This document shows, in pieces, positions 1-9,901 of a stretch of 64,000 nt of DNA. The notes under the pieces are model-generated. The model was not told where the DNA came from. It did not search any database and worked only from the letters and a program-made list of their open reading frames with translations. Made by a program: the position numbers and the translations under genes. Within the stretch, counting starts at the first letter, position 1; every line of letters begins with the position of its first letter. The stretch comes from Triticum aestivum. Its lineage: Eukaryota; Streptophyta; Magnoliopsida; Poales; Poaceae. The stretch spans positions 404,080,790 through 404,144,789 of the forward strand of contig NC_057811.1 of the NCBI RefSeq assembly GCF_018294505.1, in the 5' to 3' direction.

Positions 1-495
1 TACTAGCTGCTTGATATTTGTGCAGACAGAGATGTCTGCCCGTTGCTATTTAGCAAACACACAAAGTGACCGCAATTTTGGTTGAACTGCACAAGAGAAT
101 AGTATAGTCACTGCATGCAGTGCCATTTGAAAATAGACACAGAAAGATTGGATAGTCACTTCATGGACTGCAGAAAAGTAGTACTGTACTATTTATTGGC
201 CAACACTAGGTGCTTCATTGCTTTGGTCTGATTATACAATGGGCATCATTTTGCCTAAGTTAAAGTTTGTATTCCGAAAATAGTCTCGCCGTGTGATCAA
301 GAGAAGACCAAATCATATTGCAGTGGATGTTCCTCCATCATGTGTGGTTCATTCCCATGGTTCCAGCTGTTGGTGAAACCACTTACGTTTGCAAGAGGAA
401 TTGTAGACTTCACAAACAAATTTGTCATTCAGTCTGTACTGAATGTTGGCCAAGAGAAGCATCCATGTTAGTAGGAAGAACATATGTTTTTTCTA

Positions 496-667
496 GATCT
501 TTGCTTTTGGAGCTACATATTTGTATATGATCTGTGAATCATTGAGATGCATTAACATGTTGATCTTATGTATGGGAATCGTACTAGTTGGTTTTAGTTG
601 TGGCTGATCTTTGCTTTTGGAGCTACATATTTGTATATGATCTGTGAATCATTGAGATGCATTAACA
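496..667. repeat. 62-bp direct repeat pair, 110 bp apart
   Basis: Positions 496-557 and 606-667 carry the same 62 bases with no difference that I can see, separated by 48 bases of unrelated sequence. The identity points to a recent local duplication. No function is apparent. Confidence 0.85.
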
Positions 668-1251
668 GTTCCTTATATCTGTTCGCTCAGTGTTTACAAG
701 TTACCGATCGATCACTAGCTAGCCTACTAATGCGCTCCTGGCTGTTTTAGTTGCGACGCAAGATCCGAAGTGGCAGTTTTTTGAATAGAAATGCCTACCT
801 CTGAAGAAACTGACAAGCTGCTCTGAAGAAAATGCCATGCGAATCTGAAGAAACTGCTAGCAAAAACGTTCGCAAATGCCTTATCTCCCAGCTAAAGTTC
901 ATCAATTAATGCCCTCGGCTGCGACTCGTTGCATGCTGCTCCGCGTACTGGCTGCGAGCGATTTTGAGTGCCCGCATGCAGCCGGCCGTAATTAAGGCAG
1001 CTAACTGATGCGAAAAAAGATGCGCTTTAATTGTTGCGGGCCTTTTAAATCCGTGGAATCATTATTGACAAGGAGGGAGATGATTCGAGTGCACTCGTTT
1101 GACCGTAAGGCCGGCGTGCGACCCAGCACGGACGGGACGGGACGGCACAGTCAGAATTTCAGTTTCTCTAGTTTTCCACGGCAAGCTGGCGTGCTAAGCC
1201 ATGCCTGCTTCATTATGCATTGAATTCCGATGACCGTCGCGCTACCTTCCG

Positions 1252-1258
1252 CTTATAA
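1252..1258 (+). promoter_or_regulatory. TATA-like box of the 172-aa ORF
   Basis: CTTATAA lies 114 bases upstream of the ATG at 1372 in a C-rich leader. Spacing and context fit a plant core promoter, but this is inference from position only. Confidence 0.35.
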
Positions 1259-1371
1259 GTACTGTTTCTCGGCCTTCTATGGTGGCACCGTGACCCAACT
1301 CGCCCTATCCTCATAAGCCCCCACCGGCCCGACGTTGCTCGCCACTTATCCTCGCTCTCGCCACGTCCGCC

Positions 1372-1890
1372 ATGCCCCCGCCCGTCCGCGATAGGCGTGG
1401 CCGGAGGCGGTCACCGCCGGAACTAGTGTTCGGTTTTTCACCGGAAGGCAGACGGAGGGAGGAGGCATTCTATCGGTCTTTAGATGGCAATGCGGAGATC
1501 GAGGACTTGTTGGAGCGCGACCGCCTGGCGGAGGAGCAGGAGTTGTTGGAGCGCGACCGCTTGGCGGATGAGCAGCGTATCGCCGATTTGCGCCGCCAGC
1601 GGGACATGGAGCAGCAGCGCACCGACGCTCTGAGTCGCGAGCAGAGCGCCCGCACGTGGGCCGACTACGTGGAGGCCGGCGCCCGGCAAATAGCCCTGGA
1701 GGCTGTCGGGCACGCACGCGTTCGCGACGCCGATTTTTACTACCAGCTCGTCAAGTGGGTTTCCCGCTTAGAAGCCGAAGCTTCGGTGGACCACGCCGGC
1801 ATGGAAAGGGCCAACGCGCGCGAGCAACGCGCCCTATCGCACCTCTGGCAAGTCCGAGGCGAGGCGGAGGACGCCGGTGCCGGCGTTTAG
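1372..1890 (+). CDS. Unknown 172-aa coiled-coil protein
   Basis: I do not recognise a family. The ORF opens in a good plant start context (GTCCGCCATGC) and is rich in Arg and Glu. Residues 46-57 and 58-69 are an imperfect 12-residue tandem repeat (LLERDRLAEEQE, LLERDRLADEQR). Residues 46-95 should form a charged coiled coil, followed by a mixed helical part with an aromatic patch (DFYYQLVKWV) near residue 120. There is no signal peptide or membrane segment. A TATA-like box lies 114 bases upstream. The reading frame is intact, unlike most coding DNA in this window. It could be a small host gene, or an accessory or captured ORF of the CACTA-type element whose right end lies at 6195. I cannot decide between these. 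Confidence 0.5.
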   Translation: MPPPVRDRRGRRRSPPELVFGFSPEGRRREEAFYRSLDGNAEIEDLLERDRLAEEQELLERDRLADEQRIADLRRQRDMEQQRTDALSREQSARTWADYVEAGARQIALEAVGHARVRDADFYYQLVKWVSRLEAEASVDHAGMERANAREQRALSHLWQVRGEAEDAGAGV

Positions 1891-3294
1891 CGTGTACCGC
1901 AGATGGCGGCCGGCATCGTCTAGTTAGCTAAGAGTAAGTTAGTACTTGTACGCTACTAGAGTATTAGTGGAAGTAGATAGTTAACTTGGCTATGATGGTT
2001 GTCAACGTGGAAGTTCAGTACTCTATATGTGGATCAGACCTGTTACTTTGCTCTGAATGTTGAACTTTCCGTTTGAACATATGGAATGGGCTGTTATTTT
2101 TTTAAATGGGTTGTATTTGTCCTCCACGGGTTTAGAGGCTGACTTGTGGGCCTACCAAGTTGACGCGTACACAACCAGGAGATGATTGTACGTGGAGAGG
2201 ATGACAGCAGGGACCCGCCAAGGTCATGGCAGTACGCAAGCAAAGTGCCTCCTTATTTCAATCCAATAAAAAAATGGCTCCTCGTAATGGATTTCTGACA
2301 TCTGGGTCCCATGCCATTGTCAACGTAGTCAATAAACGAGAGAGTTGCACAACGAGCGGCTGACATCAGGGACCCAGCAGCTCGCCCAGTTATTTTTGTT
2401 TTGGGTTAATTTGATAAATGCCACTCCAAATCTGGTGTTTCTAAGAAATGCCATTGCAATTTCCAAACTTTGAAAAATGCCATTTCATGCCATCCCCAGT
2501 GGCATTTTTCGAAGTCTGGAGTGGCGTTTTTCAAAGTTTGCAAATTGCAGTGGCGTTTTCCAAAGTTTGCAAAAATTGCAGTGGCATTTTTCAAAGTTTG
2601 GAAATTGCAGTGGCATTTTTATGAATCGCCATATTTGTTGTGGCATTTATCTAATTTGTTTTTGAGACGGAAGCAGGGTGTCAACTGGGCTGTGCGGGGC
2701 ACTCTGGCATGTCTAGACAGCCTTCTCTTTTATGTTTACCACAGACCAGCCCAGTAGTTTTTTTTCTTTCTGAAAATGGCTAGCCCAGTTTTTTTGTGAT
2801 TTGCCAAGTAAGTCGCTTTGTCAGGCCTATTGGGCTGCAAATCTTTCAAGACGAGGAGAGCTTCATTCGGCTGGACGAGAAAATGGCCTATCAGTAATGA
2901 GAAATGGGCTGTACATTTTTAAAACACATCAAACCGGCAATTACTTTCAAATTTCTTTTTTTCATTTCAAGATTTTAAATTGCATTAATTTTTATGCGTG
3001 GACAATTTGTTGGATTTTATATTGATATACATTTATTTTTAAAATCAGTTTGAATGTGACTCGAAATTTCGGGATTAAAAACAGTTCGGACCGCACCGAA
3101 ATATGCAACATTTCGTATAATTTTTTAACCGTGGCCACAATATGGGCTGTAATGCTAACAAAAAGAATATGGGCTCCAAAAAAACCTTCAGAATTAGCAA
3201 ATGGGCTGTAAATTATTAGAAATAATGGCAGATGGGTTGTATGCTGTTTTCCACAGATTTGAGGCTTTCCTAAAAAAAGGTTGACGCACAAGCA
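1891..3294. other. Non-coding AT-rich DNA with repeat-family motifs
   Basis: No gene is seen. A 29-bp block at 2137-2165 (GGCTGACTTGTGGGCC...) recurs with one change at 3937-3965, so the repeat family that fills 3.3-4.7 kb already begins near 2.1 kb. A hairpin at 2413-2651 is listed separately. The rest (2652-3294) is AT-rich without clear structure. Confidence 0.5.
2413..2651. repeat. Foldback: inverted repeat with a tandem-repeat loop
   Basis: The arms, about 70 bases each (2413-2484 and 2580-2651), are imperfect reverse complements. The outer ends read GATAAATGCCAC and GTGGCATTTATC. The loop and right arm hold three to four copies of a ~30-base unit (TTTTTCAAAGTTTGGAAATT plus GCAGTGGC). 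Transcribed through, it would form a long hairpin. It resembles a foldback or MITE-like element, but I find no clear target duplication. Confidence 0.7.
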
Positions 3295-4700
3295 GTGACT
3301 GTTGGATGTCCATCCAACGGCCGTCGTGCTTCTTCAATCTCTGCTCTTCCTGCTCCAGCCGCTCAAACAAGCGCCGGCGGGACTGCCTGCTCCCTCCTCC
3401 CCGCGGCCGGCTGTGCTGCCGCGCAGGCTTCACCGCCCCACCGTACTCCCATCGCTGGCCTAGCCATCCCTCTACTCACCCACACCTGTTGTTATTCTCC
3501 GGCGACGGCAGACGAACCAGTAAACCCTCGTATAGTCGTACTCCCCTCCGCGTGGGAAACAACTGCCGAGTCTTCCCTGCCTCCGTGTCGTTCCCTTCCT
3601 AGGCCTCGCCGTCGTCCACCGCCCTGGTGCTCCCGGCGCGGCCTGGTCAACGTGGTCAACGACCGACATGCATCTGAAGTGGACTGTACGTGGAGAGGCT
3701 GACAGCTGGGTCCACGGCCGCACGCAAGGAAATGCCTCCTTATTACGCGCAAAATAATGATTCCTCCACCTGACATCTGGGACCCACCGAAAGGGCCTCT
3801 GTATTTCGCGAAAAAAACGTTACCGCCGCTGACAGCTCGGACCCACCAGCTATATCTTCGCACGCAAGGAAGTGCGTCCTTATTACGCACAAAAAATGAA
3901 TACTCCCCCTGCTAGCTGGGACCCAGTATAGTGGCAGGCTGACTTGTGGGCCTACTAAGTTGACGGGGACGGAGGGCTTTGTCAACTTAGTCAATATGCA
4001 CGATTCTAGCTCCAGTGACCGTATGATGTCCATCCAACGGCCGTAGTGCTTCTTCAACCTCTGGTCTTGTTGCTCCAGCCGCCCAAAGCAGCGCCGGTCG
4101 TGCCGCATGCTCCTGCCTCCCGTGGCCGGCTGTGCTGCCGCGGAGAACTCACCGCCCCCTACTATTCCCACCGCTGGCCAGGCCCTGCGGCGACGGCAGC
4201 CTCACACCGCAGCCGAACCAGTGAACCCTCGTACTCCTCTCCGCGCGGGCTTCCACTGCCGCGTCTTCCCCGGCTCCGCGTCATCCCCTTCCTAGGCCTC
4301 GCCGTCGTCCACCGCCCTGGTGCTCTCGGCGCGGCGTGGTCAACGTGGTCAAGGAACGGCTTCCATCGGACGTGGACTGTACATGGAGAGGCTGACAGCT
4401 GGGTCCACAGCCGCAGCAAGGAAGTGCCTCCTTATTACGCGGAAAATAATTATTCCTCCACCTGACAGCGGGGACCCACCGGACGGGCCACCGTATTTCG
4501 CGAAAAAAACGTTTCCCCCTGACTGCGGGGACCCACCAGCTACATCTTCGCACGCAAGGAAGTGCGTCCGGGCAAAAAAAAACGATTCGCCCCCTGACTG
4601 CTGGGACCCACCAGCTACATCTTCGCAGGCAAGGAAGTGCCTGACAGTCGGGACCCACCTGGTCGAAGCGTACGTAGCATTGTCATTCTGGTCGCGAACG
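3295..4700. repeat. Diverged ~720-bp tandem duplication
   Basis: The block starting at ATGTCCATCCAACGGCCGT (3306) recurs at 4026, 720 bases on, and similarity continues for most of the unit. Both copies hold the sub-motifs CAGCTGGGTCCAC, AAGGAAATGCCTCC or AAGGAAGTGCCTCC, and ATTTCGCGAAAAAAACG. The second copy ends with additional shorter repeats of a GACCCACCAGCTACATCTTC block. All ORFs over this stretch change frame between copies and are not protein genes. It probably belongs to the subterminal region of the CACTA element ending at 6195 (inference). Confidence 0.7.
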
Positions 4701-4975
4701 TGTACGTACATACTGGTCGATGTAGAGGCGCGCACGTGTCGTAGTAGAGGCGCGCACGTAGCATGTACACGTACGTACAGCGGCCAGTGTGCAAGAAAGA
4801 AAATACGGCCACGTACGTACATACGGGCAGGGTCTCGAACGCCTACTCGCGCATACGTACGGCCAGGGCTCGTGTACATGGCTGGGTCGGAACGGAGAAA
4901 CAGCGTCGTCGTCGTGTTCATGGGGAGCCAACCGGCTGGGTCGGAACGGAATGCGTCGTCGTGTTCATCGGGAGG

Positions 4976-5860
4976 GCTTGGACGGAACAGCCGATGGAAA
5001 CGAGGCCTGGCGTACCGCAGAACGGAGGAAACGGCCTTGTGTTCGACCGGCCACGTTTGAAACGGGATCCTGTTCATCGGGAGGGGTCTGGCGTACCGCA
5101 AAACGGAGGAAACGGACCTCCTACGGTCGAAACGGGGGTCCTGTTGATCGGGAGGGGTGTGGCGTACCGCAAAACGGAGGAAACGGACTTGTGTTGGAGC
5201 GCTACGGTCGAAACGGGGGTCCTGTTCATCGGGAGGGGTGTGGCGTACCGCAAAACGGGACTCCACGGGACACTGTTCATCTCCACCGTCGACCCCCTCC
5301 AGCCTCCACGGGCTACTGTTCATCCACCGTCGACCTCCTCCAGCCTCCACCTGCGACTGTTCATCCACGGGCTCCTGTTCATCCAGCCTCCACCACGCGC
5401 TACTCCACCGGCTACTGTTCAACCAGCCCTCTCCACGGGCTCCTGTTCAACCACCCCTCCACGGGCTACTGTTCATCCAGCCCTCCACCGTCTACTGTTC
5501 ATTCTGCCCTCCACGGGGTGGTCCTGTTCATCCTGCCCTCCACGGGGTCCTGTTCATCCAGCCCCAACCGGCTCGATCGATCGGGGTCCTGTTCATCCAG
5601 AGGCAACACCACGGGGTCCTGTTCATCCACCCCCACCGGGAACTGTTCATCCAAACCCCCCAGCAACGCTCACTGTTCATCCAGAGGCAGCATCGATCGG
5701 CTTCAGTTAGCAGCAGTAGCGAAGGAATCGCTCGATCGGGTTCAGTTAACAGCCATCGATCGATCGCTCGGGTTCAGTAACGCGTAGCCTGCAGTGCAAT
5801 CACTCGGGTTCAGTTAGAGCCCAACGCCTCGCTCGGGTTCAGTTAGAGTCAATGCCTCGC
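4976..5860. repeat. Three successive subterminal tandem arrays
   Basis: Four copies of GCGTACCGC occur at 5010, 5091, 5162 and 5243, giving a 71-81-base unit that also contains CGAAACGGG and CCTGTTCATCGGGAGG. From about 5260 to 5720 a 20-30-base unit (CTGTTCATCCAGCCCTCCAC and variants) repeats about fifteen times. From 5700 to 5850 a CGGGTTCAGTTA motif repeats about five times. Ordered arrays next to a terminal inverted repeat are characteristic of CACTA transposons, where they bind transposase in known cases. Confidence 0.7.
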
Positions 5861-6195
5861 ACACGCGCGCGTATGTGTACGAGAGAAACGCGCATCGCTC
5901 GGCCCCCGACCTCCCACCGTAACCGGGAACTCCCCGAAGTTTTCCTCGCCCTCGCTTCTACCACGGTTTTTTCCGTCATGGACGGCCCAAAGAATGTCAT
6001 GCAGCTGCGTCTCCGGCCCGCCCAGGACGAAAAGCCCATTTTCTGTCATGATTTTTTGTCATAGAAGTAGGAGCCCACCACATCTATGATGATACCGGGT
6101 TTTGTCACAATTATCGTCATAGAAGTGTCATATGTATGACAGAATTTTTTTTCGTTCGGCCCAAAATGTCACGAATGTTTCTTTTTTTTGTAGTG
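5839..6195. mobile_element. CACTA-type DNA transposon, right terminus (left end not in window)
   Basis: The sequence ends at 6195 with TTTTTTTTGTAGTG, whose complement CACTACAAAAAAAAG is the hallmark terminus of plant CACTA (En/Spm-like) elements. The preceding 150 bases carry repeated GTCATAGAAGT/GTCATATGTATGAC-like words. Immediately after, at 6196, Gypsy internal sequence begins, so the transposon appears to have inserted into that Gypsy element. I found no matching left CACTACAAA end in 1-5800, so the element probably runs off the left edge. No transposase is visible. Confidence 0.7.
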
Positions 6196-6937
6196 ATGCC
6201 CAAGGCACCCCAAGATAATATTTCAAGAAGTCTCGAGCATCTAAGCTTGGGGATGCCCCGGTAGGCATCCCACCTTTCTTCTTCAACAATTATCGATTAG
6301 TATCGGTTGAGCCTAAGTTTTTGCTTCTTCACATGATGAGTGCTATCCTTGAAATGTCGTTTTATTTTGTTTTGCTTGCTGTCTGAATAATATCCCAAGA
6401 TCCGAAATTCTTAAATGAGAGAGAGTCTTCACATAGCTACATAATTATTTAACTACTCATTGATCTTCACTTATATCTTTTGGAAGTAGTTGTCATTTAC
6501 TCGTGTGCTTCACTTATATCCTATGAGTAATGGTTGAGTGATTTGAATGTCATAAATCTGAAATTATATATGTTTCATATTGCCTTTCCCATGGGAGTAA
6601 TAGCTTCACATATAAGAAGTTAGAGTGGTAAATTTTTTTGAAGATTAGCAAACATTGTATTGGTCACTTGAACAATTCATGAAAGAATATTGAAGAGAGA
6701 GATTTCACATATAAATATACGCTATCTTAGACATCTTTATGATTGTGAGCCCCGATTAATGGTATTTTTAAACCTGAGCCAAATTAGTTGAAGTTTGGAC
6801 AAGGAAGACAACATAATGAGTTATCTTGGGGTATATTTGTATAGAAGTTATATTGTTTATGGATCCTCTAACGCTGTGGTGCTTGCTATTTAGAATCCTT
6901 TCTTTAGCTGAAAATTCTATACTAAGCGTGGAATAAC
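6196..6937 (+). mobile_element. Gypsy element A, 3' internal region, first segment
   Basis: The sequence is non-coding and AT-rich, and includes AAGCTTGGGGATGCCCCGG at about 6243, the type of word that precedes the 3' LTR in a large Triticeae Gypsy group. It is cut at 6937 by the Copia element and resumes at 15456. No ORF is present. Confidence 0.6.
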
Positions 6938-8665
6938 TGAAGGAAATATGCCCTAGAGCAATAATAAAGTATTACTTATTTCCTTATATCATGATAAAGT
7001 TTATTATTCATGCTAGAATTGTATTAACCGGAAACATAATACTTGTGTGAATACATAGACAAACAGAGTGTCACTAGTATGCCTCTACTTGACTAGCTCG
7101 TTGATCAAAGATGGTTATGTTTCCTAGCCATAGACATGAGTTGTCATTTGATTAACGGGATCACATCATTAGGAGAATGATGTGATTGACTTGACCCATT
7201 CCGTTAGCTTAGCACTCGATCGTTTAGTATATTGCTATTGCTTTCTTCATGACTTATACATGTTCCTATGACTATGAGATTATGCAACTCCCGTTTACCG
7301 GAGGAACACTTTGTGTGCTACCAAACGTCACAACGTAACTGGGTGATTATAAAGGTGCTCTACAGGTGTCTCCAAAGGTACTTGTTGGGTTGGCGTATTT
7401 CGATATTAGGATTTGTCACTCCGATTGTCGGAGAGGTATCTCTGGGCCCACTCGGTAATGCACATCACTTAAGCCTTGCAAGCATTGCAACTAATGAGTT
7501 GGTTGCGGGATGATGCATTACGGAACGAGTAAAGAGACTTGCCGGTAACGAGATTGAACTAGGTATTGAGATACCGACGATCGAATCTCGGGCAAGTAAC
7601 ATACCGATGACAAAGGGAACAACGTATGTTGTTATGCGGTTTGACCAATAAAGATCTTCGTAGAATATGTGGGAGCCAATATGAGCATCCAGGTTCCGCT
7701 ATTGGTTATTGACCGGAGACGTGTCTCGGTCATGTCTACATAGTTCTCGAACCTGTAGGGTCTGCACGCTTAAAGTATTGATGACGGTTATATTATGAGT
7801 TTATGAGTTTTGATGTACCTAAGGTTGTTCGGAGTCCCGGATGTGATCACGGACATTACGAGGAGTCTCGAAATGGTCGAGACATGAAGATTGATATATT
7901 GGAAGCTTATATTTGGATATCGGAAGTGTTCCGGGTGAAATCGGGATTTTACCGGAGTACTGGAGGGGTTACCGGGACCCCCTGGGGGTTTAATGGGCCA
8001 TAGTGGGCCTTAGTGGAGAAGAGGAGGGGCGGCCAGGGCAGGCCGCACGCCCCCTCCCCCTCTAGTCTGAATTGGACAAGGAGGGGGGCGCCCCCCTTTC
8101 CTTCTTCTCCTCTTCCTCCTTCCCCCCTTCTCCTAATCCAACAAGGAAGGGAGGGAGTCCTACTCCCGATGGGAGTAGGACTCCTCCTGGCGCGCCTCCT
8201 CCTGGCTGGCCGCCTCTCCCCCTTGCTCCTTTATATACGGGGGCACGGGGGCACCCCATAGACACAACAATTGATCATTGATCTTTTAGCCGTGTGCGGT
8301 GCCCCCCTCCACCATAGTCCACCTCGATAATATCGTAGCGGTGCTTAGGCGAAGCCCTGCGTTGGTAGAACATCATCATCGTCACCACACCGTTGTGCTG
8401 ACGAAACTCTCCCTCAACACTCGGCTGGATCAGAGTACGAGGGACATCATCAGGCTGAACGTGTGCTGAACTCGGAGGTGCCGTGCGTTCGGTACTTGAT
8501 CGGTCGGATCGTGAAGACGTACGACTACATCAACCGCGTTGTGCTAATGCTTCCGCTTTCGGTCTACGAGGGTACGTGGACAACACTCTCCCCTGTCGTT
8601 GCTATGCATCACCATGATCTTGCGTGTGCGTAGGATTTTTTTTGAAATTACTACGTTCCCCAACA
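6938..8665 (+). repeat. 5' LTR of the decayed Copia element
   Basis: The LTR is 1728 bp, TGAAGG...CCAACA, and nearly matches 13727-15455. A TATA box (TTTATATACG) lies at about 8229-8238, so this is where transcription would start. The short ORFs at 7268-8281 also occur in the other LTR and are not genes. Confidence 0.92.
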
Positions 8666-8666
8666 G

Positions 8667-8679
8667 TGGCATCCGAGCC
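8667..8679 (+). other. Primer-binding site (initiator Met tRNA type)
   Basis: TGGCATCCGAGCC starts one base after the LTR and resembles the usual Copia primer site TGGTATCAGAGCC, complementary to the 3' end of tRNA-iMet. Confidence 0.75.
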
Positions 8680-9901
8680 TGGTTTTATGCGTAGATGTCA
8701 TATGCACGAGTAGAACACAAGTGAGTTGTGGGCGATATAAGTCATACTGCTTACCAGCATGTCATACTTTGGTTCGGCGGTATTGTTGGATGAAGCGGCC
8801 CGGACCGACATTACGCGTACGCTTACGCGAGACTGGTTCTACCGACGTGCTTTGCACACAGGTGGCTGGCGGGTGTCAGTTTCTCCAACTTTAGTTGAAC
8901 CGAGTGTGGCTACGACCGGTCCTTGCGAAGATTAAAACATCACCAACTTGACAAACTATCGTTGTGGTTTTGATGCGTAGGTAAGAACGATTCTTGCTCA
9001 GCCCGTAGCAGCCACGTAAAACTTGCAGCAACAAAGTAGAGGACGTCTAACTTGTTTTTGCAGGGCATGTTGTGATGTGATATGGTCAAAGCATGATGCT
9101 AAATTTTATTGTATGAGATGATAATGTTTTGTAACCGAGTTATCGGCAACTGGCAGGAGCCATATGGTTGTCGCTTTATTGTATGCAATGCAATCGCCCT
9201 GTAATGCTTTACTTTATCACTAAGCGGTAGCGATAGTCGTAGAAGCATAAGATTGGCGAGACGACAACGATGCTACGATGGAGATCAAGGTGTCGCGCCG
9301 GTGATGATGGTGATCATGACGGTGCTTCGGAGGTGGAGATCACAAGCACAAGTTGATGATGGCCATATCATATCACTTATATTGTTTGCATGTGATGTTT
9401 ATCTTTTATGCATCTTATCTTGCTTTGATTGACGATAGCATTATAAGATGATCTCTCACTAAATTTCAAGATAAAAGTGTTCTCCCTGAGTATGCACCTT
9501 TGCCAAAGTTCGTCGTGCCCAAACACCACATGATGATCGGGTGTGATAAGCTCTACGTCCATCTACAACGGGTGCAAGCCAGTTTTGCACACGCATAATA
9601 CTCAGGTTAAACTTGACGAGCCTAGCATATGCAGATATGGCCTCGGAACACTGAGACCGAAAGGTCGAACGTGAATCATATAGTAGATATGATCAACATA
9701 ATGATGTTCACCATTGAAAGCTACTCCATTTCACGTGATGATCGGTTATGGTTTAGTTGATATGGATCACGTGATCACTTAGAGGATTCGAGGGATGTCT
9801 ATCTAAGTGGCAGTTCTTAAGTAATATGATTAATTAAACTTAAATTTATCATGAACTTAGTACCTAATAGTATCTTGCTTGTCTATGTTGATTGTAGATA
9901 G
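8680..9901 (+). other. Untranslated leader of the Copia element
   Basis: No ORF is present. The sequence aligns in order with the leader of the second Copia element (33969-35267), including GGATGAAGCGGCCCGGACCG and the ATGATCGG words. It should hold packaging and dimerisation signals of the genomic RNA (family knowledge). Confidence 0.75.

Larger units (their letters stand above)
1..1371. other. No recognisable gene; low-repeat-looking DNA
   Basis: I see no convincing coding region here. Short ORFs at 318-530 and 1008-1223 have no recognisable domain and no promoter context. The stretch holds a 62-bp direct repeat (listed separately) and becomes GC-richer towards 1200-1371, where it looks like the promoter and leader of the ORF that follows. 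Confidence 0.5.

Noticed and set aside
5260..5720. CRISPR-like pattern of short repeats with variable spacers
   Set aside because: Units vary in length and sequence, spacers are only a few bases, there are no cas genes, and the DNA is plant nuclear. It is a transposon subterminal array.
4320..5787. Long overlapping ORFs on both strands (up to 357 codons)
   Set aside because: They run through tandem repeats whose unit length keeps several frames open. No domain is seen, and composition simply follows the repeat.
6938..8665. ORFs inside Copia LTRs (for example 7268-7513, 8013-8261)
   Set aside because: The same ORFs occur in every LTR copy of the family, including inverted fragments, and have no protein features.
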